DNA of 64,000 nt from Gemmatimonadota bacterium (GTDB lineage: Bacteria > Gemmatimonadota > Gemmatimonadetes > Longimicrobiales > Gaopeijiaceae), in assembly GCA_041390125.1 (NCBI GenBank), contig JAWKQN010000019.1:1-64000 (forward strand). Direction: 5' to 3'. Made by a program: the position numbers and the translations under genes. The first letter of the stretch is position 1; each line of letters starts with the position of its first letter. Shown in pieces: positions 7,423 to 15,565 of this stretch. The notes beneath the pieces were generated by a model. That model worked only from the letters and a program-made list of their open reading frames with translations. It did not search any database and was not told the DNA's origin.

Positions 7423-8705
7423 CGCAACTCGGAGAGCGCGACATCGCGCTCTCCGCCCGACGCCATGTCCTTCACGCGGGCCTGGCCGCGCGCGGTCTCC
7501 TCCGGGCCGAGCACGATCACCTCGCGGGCCCCTGCCGTCCCCGCAGCCTTGAACTGCCGCCGCACCGAGTCGGCGCCCAACGCGTAGGAGACGCTCCGTC
7601 CCCGCGCGCGCTGCGCGGTCGCGATCTCGAGCAGGAGCGCGCGTTGCTCCGGGCCGGTGGCGACGAGGAAGAGGTCCACACCGTCCGGGGTGGACGCATC
7701 CAGGCCGCGGTCCTTGAGGAGCTCGCCGAGCACCACGTCCCCCATCCCGAAACCGACCGCGGGGAGGGACTCCCCCCCCACCAGCTCGAGCAGGCGGTCG
7801 TAGCGCCCACCGCCACAGATGGCGCGCAGCTCGCCCTTGCGGTCGAACAGCTCGAAGACGATGCCGGTGTAGTAGGCCAGGCCGCGCACGATGCGGAGGT
7901 CGAAGGAGAGGAACGGGCCGAGGCCGCGCGCCTCCAGGTCGGCCCGATAGCCCTCCAGCGCGGACAGCCGCTCCCCGACGTCGTCGCGGCTCCCGAAGGC
8001 GGCCGTGGCCGCCTCCAGCCCGGGCGTCTCGAACAGACCCAGGAGGTCCCGCACGGCGGCGTCGCCCAGATTGGCTTCGGTCCGCAGCCGTTCGGCCGCC
8101 CGTCCGGGCCCCTCGCGCTCCAGGCGGTCGATCACCGACATGGTCGCGGGCGTCTGCTCCGCGGAGATGCCCAGCGCGGCGAAGAGGGCCGACAGGAGGC
8201 GGCGGTCGCTCACGCGCGCCATGAAGTCCTCGGACCCCAGCCCCAGCTCCCGGAGCCCGTCGACGGCGAGCGACAGCACCTCGGCGTCCGCGCCGGCGCC
8301 GGCCTCGCCCACCACGTCTGCGTTCCACTGGAAGTGCTCGCGCAGACGCCCGCGCTGCTGGCGCTCGTACCGGAAGAGCTGCGGGATGGCGAACCAGCGG
8401 ATGGGCTTCGGCAGCGCCCGGCTGCGCTCGGCCAGGATCCGGGCGAGCGAGGGAGTCATCTCCGGCCGCAGGGCCACGTCGCGCCCGCCCTTGTCGGTGA
8501 AGGCGTAGAGCTGCTCCACGATCTCCGCACCGCTCTTGCGCACGTAGAGCTCGAGCGGCTCCAGCGGAGGGCCGTCGTACTCCGCGAAGCCGTAGCGCCG
8601 GGCGACCCGCCGCCAGGCGTCGAAGATCCGTGTGCGAGCCGCCATCGCCTCCGGGGGGAAATCCCGGAACCCCGGCAGGCGTCCGATGCTGGCAGCCTCC
8701 GTCAT
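7419..8705 (-). CDS. hisS: Histidyl-tRNA synthetase
   Basis: A 428-residue class II synthetase that charges tRNA-His. Motif 1 (LPGFRDFPP region), motif 2 (LRPEMTPSLAR and RYERQQRGRLREHFQWN), the histidine-binding segment RIVRGLAYYTGIVFE and the glycine-rich AICGGGRYDRLL are all intact, and the anticodon-binding domain occupies the last 100 residues. ATG at 8705 is chosen because the frame has no earlier plausible start. The -10 box at 8713-8718 leaves only seven bases before that ATG, so the message may begin at the start codon itself (leaderless). No ribosome-binding site is seen upstream. Confidence 0.97.
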   Translation of the reverse strand: MTEAASIGRLPGFRDFPPEAMAARTRIFDAWRRVARRYGFAEYDGPPLEPLELYVRKSGAEIVEQLYAFTDKGGRDVALRPEMTPSLARILAERSRALPKPIRWFAIPQLFRYERQQRGRLREHFQWNADVVGEAGAGADAEVLSLAVDGLRELGLGSEDFMARVSDRRLLSALFAALGISAEQTPATMSVIDRLEREGPGRAAERLRTEANLGDAAVRDLLGLFETPGLEAATAAFGSRDDVGERLSALEGYRADLEARGLGPFLSFDLRIVRGLAYYTGIVFELFDRKGELRAICGGGRYDRLLELVGGESLPAVGFGMGDVVLGELLKDRGLDASTPDGVDLFLVATGPEQRALLLEIATAQRARGRSVSYALGADSVRRQFKAAGTAGAREVIVLGPEETARGQARVKDMASGGERDVALSELR

Positions 8706-8712
8706 GGGCGCG

Positions 8713-8740
8713 AATCTAAAGTGTGGAGGACAAAGGACAA
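8713..8740 (-). promoter_or_regulatory. Probable sigma-70-type promoter for hisS
   Basis: On the minus strand a -35 box TTGTCC (8735-8740) is followed by 16 bases and a -10 box TAGATT (8713-8718). The -10 box ends seven bases before the hisS ATG, the normal distance to a transcription start, so initiation would fall at or next to the ATG. A second TTGTCC copy at 8728-8733 is too close to act as the -35 box. Confidence 0.6.
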
Positions 8741-8753
8741 TGCTTGCGTCCGC

Positions 8754-10121
8754 TCACACGGCGTCGGGATCGTCGGCCTCCGCCGCCACCGGCCAGGGCT
8801 CGATCCCGAGCAGCCCGAAGGCGTCGCCCACGGTGTGCGCCGAGCCCGTCACGAGCACGCTCGCCACGTCGGGGCCCACGGCGTCCAACATGGCGGCCAG
8901 ATCACCCCCCCAGACCACCCCCGGAAGGTCGGCACGCCCCCGCCACGCCTCCACGTCGCGCGGCACCCAGCGACGGGAGGCCGGAGCGGACGGGGGCTCC
9001 ACCAGCAGCGCCCGGTCGACGAGCGGACCCAGCCGCTCCAGCATCGACCGCCAGGGCTTGTCGCCCAGGATCCCCACCAGCGCCAGCGTGGGGCGCGGCA
9101 ACCCGAACGTGGGCAGCGCCCGCGCCAGCGCCTCGATCCCCTCGGCATTGTGGGCCACGTCGAAGAGCCAGGGACGCCCCCGCACCGTGCGCAGGTCCAG
9201 GCGACCGGGCCACACCGTGCGGGCGAGCCCCTGCTGCAGCGCATCCCGGTCCGGTCGCCAGCGCTCCGGTAGCAGGTCCAGCAGGCGGACCGCCAGGAGC
9301 AGGTTGAGGGCCTGGTGGGCTCCCGGCAGCGGCGTCCACACGTCCAGGGCTCCCCACCCGCTGCGCTCCACCCGCGCGTCCAGCCCGCGCCCCGTCCAGC
9401 GGAGGTCGCCGAGCTCGGAGGCATCCACCGCGAGGGTCCGGGCGCCGAGCGCCCGGGCCCGCTCCATCAGGACGGCACGCACGGACGGGTCGGCCTCGGT
9501 GGTCAGGAACGGCACGTCCGGCTTGGCGATCCCGGCCTTCTCGCGCGCCACGCTGGCGTGGGTGTCCCCGAGGAACTCGGCGTGATCCAGCCCGACGTTG
9601 GTGACGCCCGCGATCAGCGGCTCCAGCACGTTGGTGGCGTCCAGCCGCCCGCCGAGCCCCACCTCCACCACCGCGATCTCGACGCCTTCCTCGCGGAAGG
9701 CGGTGAAGGCCAGGGCGGTGGCGGCCTCGAAGAAGGCGGGATCGAACGCGTCGACGGCGGGCGCGAGGCGGCCCGCCACGCTCTGCAGGAGGTCCGTGGC
9801 CAGGGGCCGTCCGTCCACCTGGATGCGCTCTTCGAACCGGACCAGGTGCGGCGATGTGTACAGGCCTACGCGGTGTCCGGCCGCGCGCAGGGCGGACGCC
9901 ACGAGCGCCGACACGGAGCCCTTGCCGTTGGTCCCGCCCACGTGGACGGAGGCGAAGGCGCGCTCGGGGCGCCCCATGGCCTCCAGCAGCGCGCGTGTCT
10001 TCCCCAGCCCCCAACGCTCGGAGGGCGCCAGGCGGCCGGGAAACAGGTCGTGCAGAAGGGTGCGGGTGGCCGGATCGATCGGTCCCCGCGTGGTCTGTGG
10101 CGGATCGGGGGTGCGGCTCAG
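8754..10121 (-). CDS. folC: Bifunctional folylpolyglutamate/dihydrofolate synthase
   Basis: A Mur-ligase-fold enzyme of about 455 residues that adds glutamate to dihydropteroate and folates using ATP. The P-loop is in HVGGTNGKGSVSALV, followed by the omega loop region GLYTSPHLVRFEER, the catalytic VVEVGLGGRLDATN and LGDTHASVAREKAGI. In the C-terminal domain DVAHNAEGIEAL and GILGDKPW are conserved. There is no ATG, GTG or TTG between the accD stop and residues needed for the fold. The only near-cognate codon in the expected place is CTG at 10119-10121, which overlaps the accD TGA as CTGA in the same geometry as the ATGA/GTGA junctions elsewhere. The start is therefore uncertain. Confidence 0.93.
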   Translation of the reverse strand: MSRTPDPPQTTRGPIDPATRTLLHDLFPGRLAPSERWGLGKTRALLEAMGRPERAFASVHVGGTNGKGSVSALVASALRAAGHRVGLYTSPHLVRFEERIQVDGRPLATDLLQSVAGRLAPAVDAFDPAFFEAATALAFTAFREEGVEIAVVEVGLGGRLDATNVLEPLIAGVTNVGLDHAEFLGDTHASVAREKAGIAKPDVPFLTTEADPSVRAVLMERARALGARTLAVDASELGDLRWTGRGLDARVERSGWGALDVWTPLPGAHQALNLLLAVRLLDLLPERWRPDRDALQQGLARTVWPGRLDLRTVRGRPWLFDVAHNAEGIEALARALPTFGLPRPTLALVGILGDKPWRSMLERLGPLVDRALLVEPPSAPASRRWVPRDVEAWRGRADLPGVVWGGDLAAMLDAVGPDVASVLVTGSAHTVGDAFGLLGIEPWPVAAEADDPDAV

Positions 10122-11020
10122 GCGGAGGCGATCCGGTGCGAGGCCTGCCCGGGTGCCGCGACGTCCCCCGCCACGGAGGCGCCCAGCACGTGCGCGAAGA
10201 GGCGCGCGATGGCGGCCTTCAGCTCGCGTCGATCCACGACGCGGTCCACCATGCCGTGGGCCAGCAGGAACTCCGAACGCTGGAACCCTTCCGGCAGCTC
10301 CTGGCGGATGGTCTCTTCGATCACCCGCGGACCGGCGAAGCCGACGAGCGCGTGCGGCTCCGCAAAGATCGCATCGCCCAGCATGGCGAACGAGGCGGTC
10401 ACGCCCCCGGTGGTGGGATCGGTGAGCACCGAGACGAAGGGAAGGCCCGCTTCGTGGAGGCGGGCCAGCACCGCGGAGGTCTTGGCCATCTGCATGAGGG
10501 AGAAGATCCCCTCCATCATGCGGGCGCCCCCCGAGGCCGACAGCACGATCAACGGGGTGCGCCGCTCCAGGGCGGCCCGTCCGGCGCGCGCGATCTTCTC
10601 TCCCACCACCGAGCCCATGGAGCCGCCGATGAAGCGGAAGTCCATGATGGCGACGACGACGGGGCGCTCGTCCAGGGTGCCTTCCCCGGTGATCACGGCG
10701 TCGCTGCGACCCACCTTGCGTTCGGCCGCCCGCAGCCGGTCGGCGTAGGGCTTGAGGTCGGCGAACTCCAGCGGGTCGCCGCTCCGGAGGTCGGCGTCCC
10801 ATTCCACGAACGACCCCGGGTCGAGGAGCAGCTCGAGATACCGCTCGGCGCTGATGCGCGTGTGGTGGCTGCAGGTGGGGCAGATGCCCCAGTTCTTGGC
10901 GAGCTTCTCCGTATACAGGATCTCGCCACAGCCGGGGCACTTGTCGAAGACGTCCGCCGGGACGTCCCGCTTCTCCTGCTTCTTGAGCGGCCCCTTGGGG
11001 CGCCGGAACCACGCTGCCAC
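10118..11020 (-). CDS. accD: Acetyl-CoA carboxylase, carboxyltransferase beta subunit
   Basis: A 300-residue subunit that, with AccA, transfers the carboxyl group from biotin-carrier protein to acetyl-CoA, making malonyl-CoA for fatty-acid synthesis. The N-terminal four-cysteine zinc ribbon is present (CPGC at about 28-31, CPTC at about 47-50), followed by the crotonase-like core with FIGGSMGSVVGEK and the oxyanion-forming SASGGARMMEGI. The start is GTG at 11020, preceded by GGGAAGG as ribosome-binding site, six bases after the rodA stop. accA, accB and accC are not in the window. It ends in the same bases where folC appears to start. Confidence 0.97.
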   Translation of the reverse strand: MAAWFRRPKGPLKKQEKRDVPADVFDKCPGCGEILYTEKLAKNWGICPTCSHHTRISAERYLELLLDPGSFVEWDADLRSGDPLEFADLKPYADRLRAAERKVGRSDAVITGEGTLDERPVVVAIMDFRFIGGSMGSVVGEKIARAGRAALERRTPLIVLSASGGARMMEGIFSLMQMAKTSAVLARLHEAGLPFVSVLTDPTTGGVTASFAMLGDAIFAEPHALVGFAGPRVIEETIRQELPEGFQRSEFLLAHGMVDRVVDRRELKAAIARLFAHVLGASVAGDVAAPGQASHRIASA

Positions 11021-11026
11021 CCTTCC

Positions 11027-12289
11027 CTAGTCCTCCTCGAGGGCACGGAGCGCGACGGCGACGGAGAGCCAGGACATCAGCAGGAACGTGCCGCCGTAGC
11101 TCACGAACGGGAGAGGGATCCCGGTCACGGGAACCACCCCGATCGTCATGCCCACGTTGACGAAGATGTGGACCAGCCAGGAGCCGAAGATACCGAAGAT
11201 GACCACCCCGGCAAATGCGGTGGGCGCGCGGTCCTCGGCCAGACGGGCGAGGCGCAGCAGGACGAACGCGAACGCCAGGAGCAGAAGCGTGGTGCCGACG
11301 AAGCCCAGCTCCTCCCCGATCACGCTGAAGATGAAGTCGGTGTGCTGCTCGGGCAGGAAGTCCAGGCGCTTCTGCGTGCCCAGGGTGAAGCCCTTGCCCA
11401 CGAACCCGCCCGAGCCGATGGCCACCTTCGACTGGATCAGGTGGTACCCGGCGCCGAGCGGGTCGGCCGTCGGATCCAGGAACACGAGCAGCCGGTCCTT
11501 CTGATAGTCGGCCAGGGAGTTCCACAGCGGCTCCGCCACGGTCCCGGCCGCCAGGTTGCCGAGCACCACGGCCACCGACTCCACCAGGTAGATCCGGTAG
11601 CGGAAGGCGTACAGGAAGACGACCACCGCCACCATGTACACGGACCAGAATCGCGTATCGAAGGTGAGGATGAGCCCCACGCCGGGGCTGGCCAGCAGCA
11701 GGAGCATCCACCACGGGGTGCCCGCCCAGAAGAGCGTGGCGAAGAGGATGCCCACGAACGCCAATGCCGTGCCCAGGTCGGGCTGCAGCACCACCAGGCC
11801 CAGGGGCACGGCGGCCACGACGGCCGCGGGGACCAGCTCGCGCAGATAGCGGGGCGCCTCCTCGCGGGTGCCCAACATCCGGGCCAGCATCAGGATCGTG
11901 GCGATCTTGGCGAGCTCGGCCGGCTGGAACCGCACCGGCCCGAACTGCAGGAAGCTCTTGGTGCCGGCGGCCGTGCCGGCGCCGGTCCCGACGACCAGCG
12001 TCGCGGCCAGGAGGAGGACGCCCATGACGTAGGCGGGGACCGCGAACCACTCCAGCCAGCGGGGCGGGATCCGGCGCACGAACGTGAAGGCGACGAGCGC
12101 CAGCCCGAACCAGACGGCCTGACGGATCCAGGCCCCCTGGGTGACCGAGGACGGGACGTTCAGGACCCCGGCCGAATAGATCATCGCGATCCCGAACGCC
12201 GAGATCAGGGCGAGCGCGACGAAGAGGGGCGGATCCCCCGCCCAGCGGCGGAACGCGCCATGCACCGATCCGTCGGCTGGGGGGGCCAT
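11027..12289 (-). CDS. rodA: SEDS-family peptidoglycan glycosyltransferase RodA
   Basis: A 420-residue polytopic inner-membrane protein with about ten helices, the polymerase partner of PBP2 in the elongasome. SEDS hallmarks are visible: GAWIRQAVWFG, FQPAELAKIATILMLA, VLQPDLGTALAFV with the conserved Asp, the loop segment GAGYHLIQSKVAIGSGGFVGKGF, EQHTDFIFSVIGEELGF and the C-terminal PVTGIPLPFVSYGG. The ATG at 12289 is seven bases after the mrdA stop. Together with mrdA, mreBCD this makes a complete rod-shape gene set in one operon. Confidence 0.97.
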   Translation of the reverse strand: MAPPADGSVHGAFRRWAGDPPLFVALALISAFGIAMIYSAGVLNVPSSVTQGAWIRQAVWFGLALVAFTFVRRIPPRWLEWFAVPAYVMGVLLLAATLVVGTGAGTAAGTKSFLQFGPVRFQPAELAKIATILMLARMLGTREEAPRYLRELVPAAVVAAVPLGLVVLQPDLGTALAFVGILFATLFWAGTPWWMLLLLASPGVGLILTFDTRFWSVYMVAVVVFLYAFRYRIYLVESVAVVLGNLAAGTVAEPLWNSLADYQKDRLLVFLDPTADPLGAGYHLIQSKVAIGSGGFVGKGFTLGTQKRLDFLPEQHTDFIFSVIGEELGFVGTTLLLLAFAFVLLRLARLAEDRAPTAFAGVVIFGIFGSWLVHIFVNVGMTIGVVPVTGIPLPFVSYGGTFLLMSWLSVAVALRALEED

Positions 12290-12296
12290 CGATGCC

Positions 12297-14141
12297 TCAG
12301 CCCCCCTCGCTCCACCGCCGCACCCAGGGCGCGGGGCGACCCACGCGGTAGTGCTCGCGCAGGGTCTGGATGGTGTCGACGGGGATGTCGTGCTTCCGGC
12401 GCAGGTAGTAGTCGATGGTCTTGGCCATGATGGGCGCGGCCGTGCCGGACCCGCTCTCGCCCTGCTCGACCAGCACCACGACCACGATCTCGGGATCGCC
12501 GCCGAGCGGGCCGCCGAAGCCCGCGAACCAGGCGTGATCCCGGCCGGTCTCGTTCTGGCCGGTGCCGCTCTTGCCCCAGAGGTCCCAGTGCTCCAGCGAG
12601 GACATGTGCCCCGTCCCGCCCGGATCCATCACCCGGCGCAGGCCGGCCCAGAGGGACTCGATGGTCTCGGGGGCGATGTCCAGCCGCAGGCCTTCGGGGG
12701 CCGGCTCGCCCTGGACGATCCGGGGTGCCGGCGCCTCCCCGCGGCGGGCGATGGCCAGGTAGAACTGCGCCATCTTGATCGGGGTCTGGCGGTTGGGGCC
12801 CTGACCGATGGAGAGCGAGATCACCTCGCCCTCCGTCGGCCGGTACCCGAACCGGCGCTCCCACCAGGAGAACTCCGCCGGGATCTCCCCCTCCCCCTCG
12901 GTGGGCAGATCGACGCCGCATTCGGACCGGAAGCCCAGCTTGCCCACGTCGTCCAGGAAGCGCTGCAGCCCGATCCGGATGCCGAGCTGGTAGAAGTACA
13001 CGTCGCAGGAGTTGGCGATGGCACCGGCCATGTCCAGGTATCCGTGCCCGTCGCGCTTGTGGCAGCGGAAGTAGCCGCGTCCGAACCGGTACCCGCCGCG
13101 ACAGGGCTCCGGCATGAACTCCTCCGGGGTCACCAGCCCGAGCTCCAGACCCACGGCGGCGGTCGCCAGCTTGAAGGTGGAGGCGGGCGCATAGAGCCCC
13201 TGCGTGGCCCGGTTGTACAGGGGTCGGTTCGGATCGCCGTTCAGCGCGTTCCATTCGTCGCGGTCCACCGTGCCCACGAGCTGGTTCGCATCGAAGCTCG
13301 GCGCCGAATACAGCGCCAGCACGCCCCCCGACTCCACATCCAGCGCGACCACCGCTCCCCGCATGCTGTCGGGGAAGATGCGGTGGATCCACTCCATCAG
13401 GTCGAGGTCCAGGTTGAGGGTCAGGGCGCCGCCGGGCACGGCCGACTCCTCCTGGTAGCCGCGGAACGAGCCGACGATGCGACCGGCTGCGTCCACCTCC
13501 ACGTAGCGCACCCCGTACTGGCCCTGCAGCCGGCGCTCGTAGGCGCGCTCGATGCCCTCCTTCCCGACGATCATCCGGGGCTCGTAGCCGTCGAACTCGG
13601 GGCGGTCCAGCTCGTTCTGGTTGATCTCCCCGACGTAGCCCAGCACGTGGGCCGTGGCCGCACCGGCGGGATACCTCCGCTTGGGCCGCATGTCGATGAA
13701 CACGCTGGGAAACATGGCGCGCCGTTCCTCGAGCGCCGCCACCGCGTCGAAGGAGGCGTCGCGCTCCACCAGCAGCGGCTGCCGGGGATAGCGCCGCACC
13801 GTGTTCATCAACGATTCGATGCGGGGCTCGCTCAGCTCCAGGTACGGCGCGATCCGCCGCAGCACCGCATGCATGCTGTCCGCCGGACCCGGCAGGAGCG
13901 TCACCTCGTAGCCCGGCACGCTCTCCGCCAGGATGTTGTCGTTGCGGTCGAAGAGCGTGCCGCGAGGGGGAGGCAGCGGCAGCGGGCGCAGGCGATTGGA
14001 CTCGGACTGGAGCACCCACTGGTCGGAGCCGACCACCTGGAGCCGGAACGAGGCCAGGCCGAGCACGCCCAGGCAGGCGGCCACGATGCCGCCCGCGATG
14101 CGCGCGCGGCGCCGCCGTTCGTGGGGATGATCGTGGTTCAC
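12297..14141 (-). CDS. mrdA: Penicillin-binding protein 2 (elongasome transpeptidase)
   Basis: A 614-residue class B PBP that cross-links peptidoglycan with RodA. One N-terminal helix (about residues 13-32) anchors it, then the dimerisation domain with PPPRGTLFDRNDNILAES, and the transpeptidase domain with the SxxK nucleophile in APASTFKLATA, the SxN equivalent IANSCDVYFYQ and the KSGTGQNE (KTG-type) box. The C-terminus is normal. The GTG at 14141 overlaps the mreD stop (GTGA) and gives a short basic cytoplasmic tail before the helix. A basic, Pro-rich frame upstream of this GTG is the shadow of mreD/mreC. Confidence 0.96.
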   Translation of the reverse strand: MNHDHPHERRRRARIAGGIVAACLGVLGLASFRLQVVGSDQWVLQSESNRLRPLPLPPPRGTLFDRNDNILAESVPGYEVTLLPGPADSMHAVLRRIAPYLELSEPRIESLMNTVRRYPRQPLLVERDASFDAVAALEERRAMFPSVFIDMRPKRRYPAGAATAHVLGYVGEINQNELDRPEFDGYEPRMIVGKEGIERAYERRLQGQYGVRYVEVDAAGRIVGSFRGYQEESAVPGGALTLNLDLDLMEWIHRIFPDSMRGAVVALDVESGGVLALYSAPSFDANQLVGTVDRDEWNALNGDPNRPLYNRATQGLYAPASTFKLATAAVGLELGLVTPEEFMPEPCRGGYRFGRGYFRCHKRDGHGYLDMAGAIANSCDVYFYQLGIRIGLQRFLDDVGKLGFRSECGVDLPTEGEGEIPAEFSWWERRFGYRPTEGEVISLSIGQGPNRQTPIKMAQFYLAIARRGEAPAPRIVQGEPAPEGLRLDIAPETIESLWAGLRRVMDPGGTGHMSSLEHWDLWGKSGTGQNETGRDHAWFAGFGGPLGGDPEIVVVVLVEQGESGSGTAAPIMAKTIDYYLRRKHDIPVDTIQTLREHYRVGRPAPWVRRWSEGG

Positions 14142-14623
14142 CGGTCCGTGCTTCCTCCGATCCCCGCCAGCGCGAACGCCAGCAGGCCGATGACGGTGGC
14201 ATAGAGGGCGTCGAGGGGTGCCTCCACGAACCAGGCGCGCTCGAACGCGGGGCGCGCCAGGGCCGACGACATCACCCAGAAGATCACGCTCTTCAGCCAG
14301 ACCCCGAGCCAAAGGTACGTGGTCCGGAAGACCCGGGAGTCCCCCACGAACAGATCGCGCGTGGAGCCGCCGAGCAAGCCGATGGCCGCGAGCGAGACCG
14401 CGCCCGCGCCGAACGACAGCACCGAGAAGGCATCCTCGAGCAGCCCCAGGACCAGGCCGAGCGCTGCCCCGCCGCGGGCGCCGGTGTGCCGCGAGGCCAG
14501 CAGGACCGCGACGGCGAACAGGTCGGGCGCAGCCCGACCGATGCCCAGCGCGACGTGCAGGATCAGGTGCGCGAGGACGAGGAGCGCGGCCACGAACGCG
14601 ACCCGACCTCCGGACCCGTTCAT
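14138..14623 (-). CDS. mreD: Rod shape-determining protein MreD
   Basis: A 161-residue membrane protein with about five or six hydrophobic segments and no long soluble domain, as expected for MreD. The GLVLGLLEDAFS segment corresponds to the family's G-L-x-x-D motif. The ATG at 14623 overlaps the mreC stop (ATGA), and its own stop overlaps the mrdA GTG. MreD links MreC and PBP2/RodA in the elongasome; its molecular role is poorly defined. Sequence conservation is low in this family, so the call relies on position and membrane pattern together. Confidence 0.92.
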   Translation of the reverse strand: MNGSGGRVAFVAALLVLAHLILHVALGIGRAAPDLFAVAVLLASRHTGARGGAALGLVLGLLEDAFSVLSFGAGAVSLAAIGLLGGSTRDLFVGDSRVFRTTYLWLGVWLKSVIFWVMSSALARPAFERAWFVEAPLDALYATVIGLLAFALAGIGGSTDR

Positions 14624-15549
14624 CGGCGGCCCTGGGCCGTGTCGCCGGGGCGCGGCGCGGGCAACGGCGGTGCCCCCGGGTCGCCGGCGGCCTCGGGGTC
14701 GGCGCCCCACCAGTCCGGCGGGTTGGGCCCGCCCGTGGCCCCCCCTCCCCACAGCACCACGAGCACGTGCGTGACGCTCGCGGCCGCGACGGCGGGCCGG
14801 ACCCAATAGCTCCGGCGCCACCCCTCCTCCACCTCGGCCTGCTCCTCGATCGTGCCGATGGGGATTCCCCGCGGGTACAGTCCGCCACTTCCGCTCGTGA
14901 CCACCGGCGTGCCGGGCTCGAGCACGGAGAAGAAGGGGGCCCCGCTCCACAGCATCCGGTCCAGCTCGCCGAACTCGCCGCGGCGGGGTTCGATGATGCC
15001 GTACTGCTGACCGTCCTGCGTCATCGCACCCACCCGGTAGTCGGGGTGGGTCCAATCCATCGCGATCGCCGTCCCGTCGGCCACCTCGCGCACCACGCCC
15101 ACGAGTCCCTCCGCCACGATCACGGGCGCGTTGCCGCGGACGCCGTCCTCCATGCCCACGTCGAGCATGAAGGTGCCGGCCGACCCCGGCGTGCCGGTGC
15201 GGATCACGCTGGCGGCCACCACCTCGACACTGCGGCGGGCCGCGAGGCCGAGCAGCGCACGCAAACGGCGGTTCTCGTCGACGACGCCGCCGTTGGCGGT
15301 CATCAGCGCGGTCAGGGAATCCACCTGCGCCTGCAGCTGCGCGGCCGTGAGCGCCTGGACGCGCGCATCGGAGAGAGAGCCCTGGACCCAGAGAAACGGC
15401 GCCAGGACGGTCACGCGCAGCGCGGAGCCGATCCAGCCCTGCGCACCGGGAGGCAGGACGCTGAGCACGTAGGCGAAGAGGACGATGCCGAGCGCGTGCA
15501 GGACCTGGCGGCGGCCCTGTTGCTCCTGCGGCTCGGCGTACGGGGGCAT
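14620..15549 (-). CDS. mreC: Rod shape-determining protein MreC
   Basis: A 309-residue bitopic protein: short basic cytoplasmic tail, one transmembrane helix at about residues 19-42, a coiled coil (about 60-105, with LTAAQLQAQVDSL), and a two-lobed beta domain containing RTGTPGSAGTFMLDVG and VITSGSGG-like VVTSGSGGLYPRGIPIG, the MreC signature. The tail after residue 275 is Pro/Ala-rich and probably disordered. ATG at 15549 is selected: it lies 16 bases after the mreB stop and leaves a short tail before the helix. MreC forms periplasmic filaments that activate PBP2-RodA. Confidence 0.95.
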   Translation of the reverse strand: MPPYAEPQEQQGRRQVLHALGIVLFAYVLSVLPPGAQGWIGSALRVTVLAPFLWVQGSLSDARVQALTAAQLQAQVDSLTALMTANGGVVDENRRLRALLGLAARRSVEVVAASVIRTGTPGSAGTFMLDVGMEDGVRGNAPVIVAEGLVGVVREVADGTAIAMDWTHPDYRVGAMTQDGQQYGIIEPRRGEFGELDRMLWSGAPFFSVLEPGTPVVTSGSGGLYPRGIPIGTIEEQAEVEEGWRRSYWVRPAVAAASVTHVLVVLWGGGATGGPNPPDWWGADPEAAGDPGAPPLPAPRPGDTAQGRR

Positions 15550-15565
15550 GGCGCCGACGCGGCCG

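Noticed and set aside
10122..12050. Upstream extension of the folC frame through accD and rodA
   Set aside because: The extension is Arg/Gly/Pro-rich and antisense to no gene but overlaps accD and rodA in another frame; it is a shadow, and only the region from about 10121 matches FolC.
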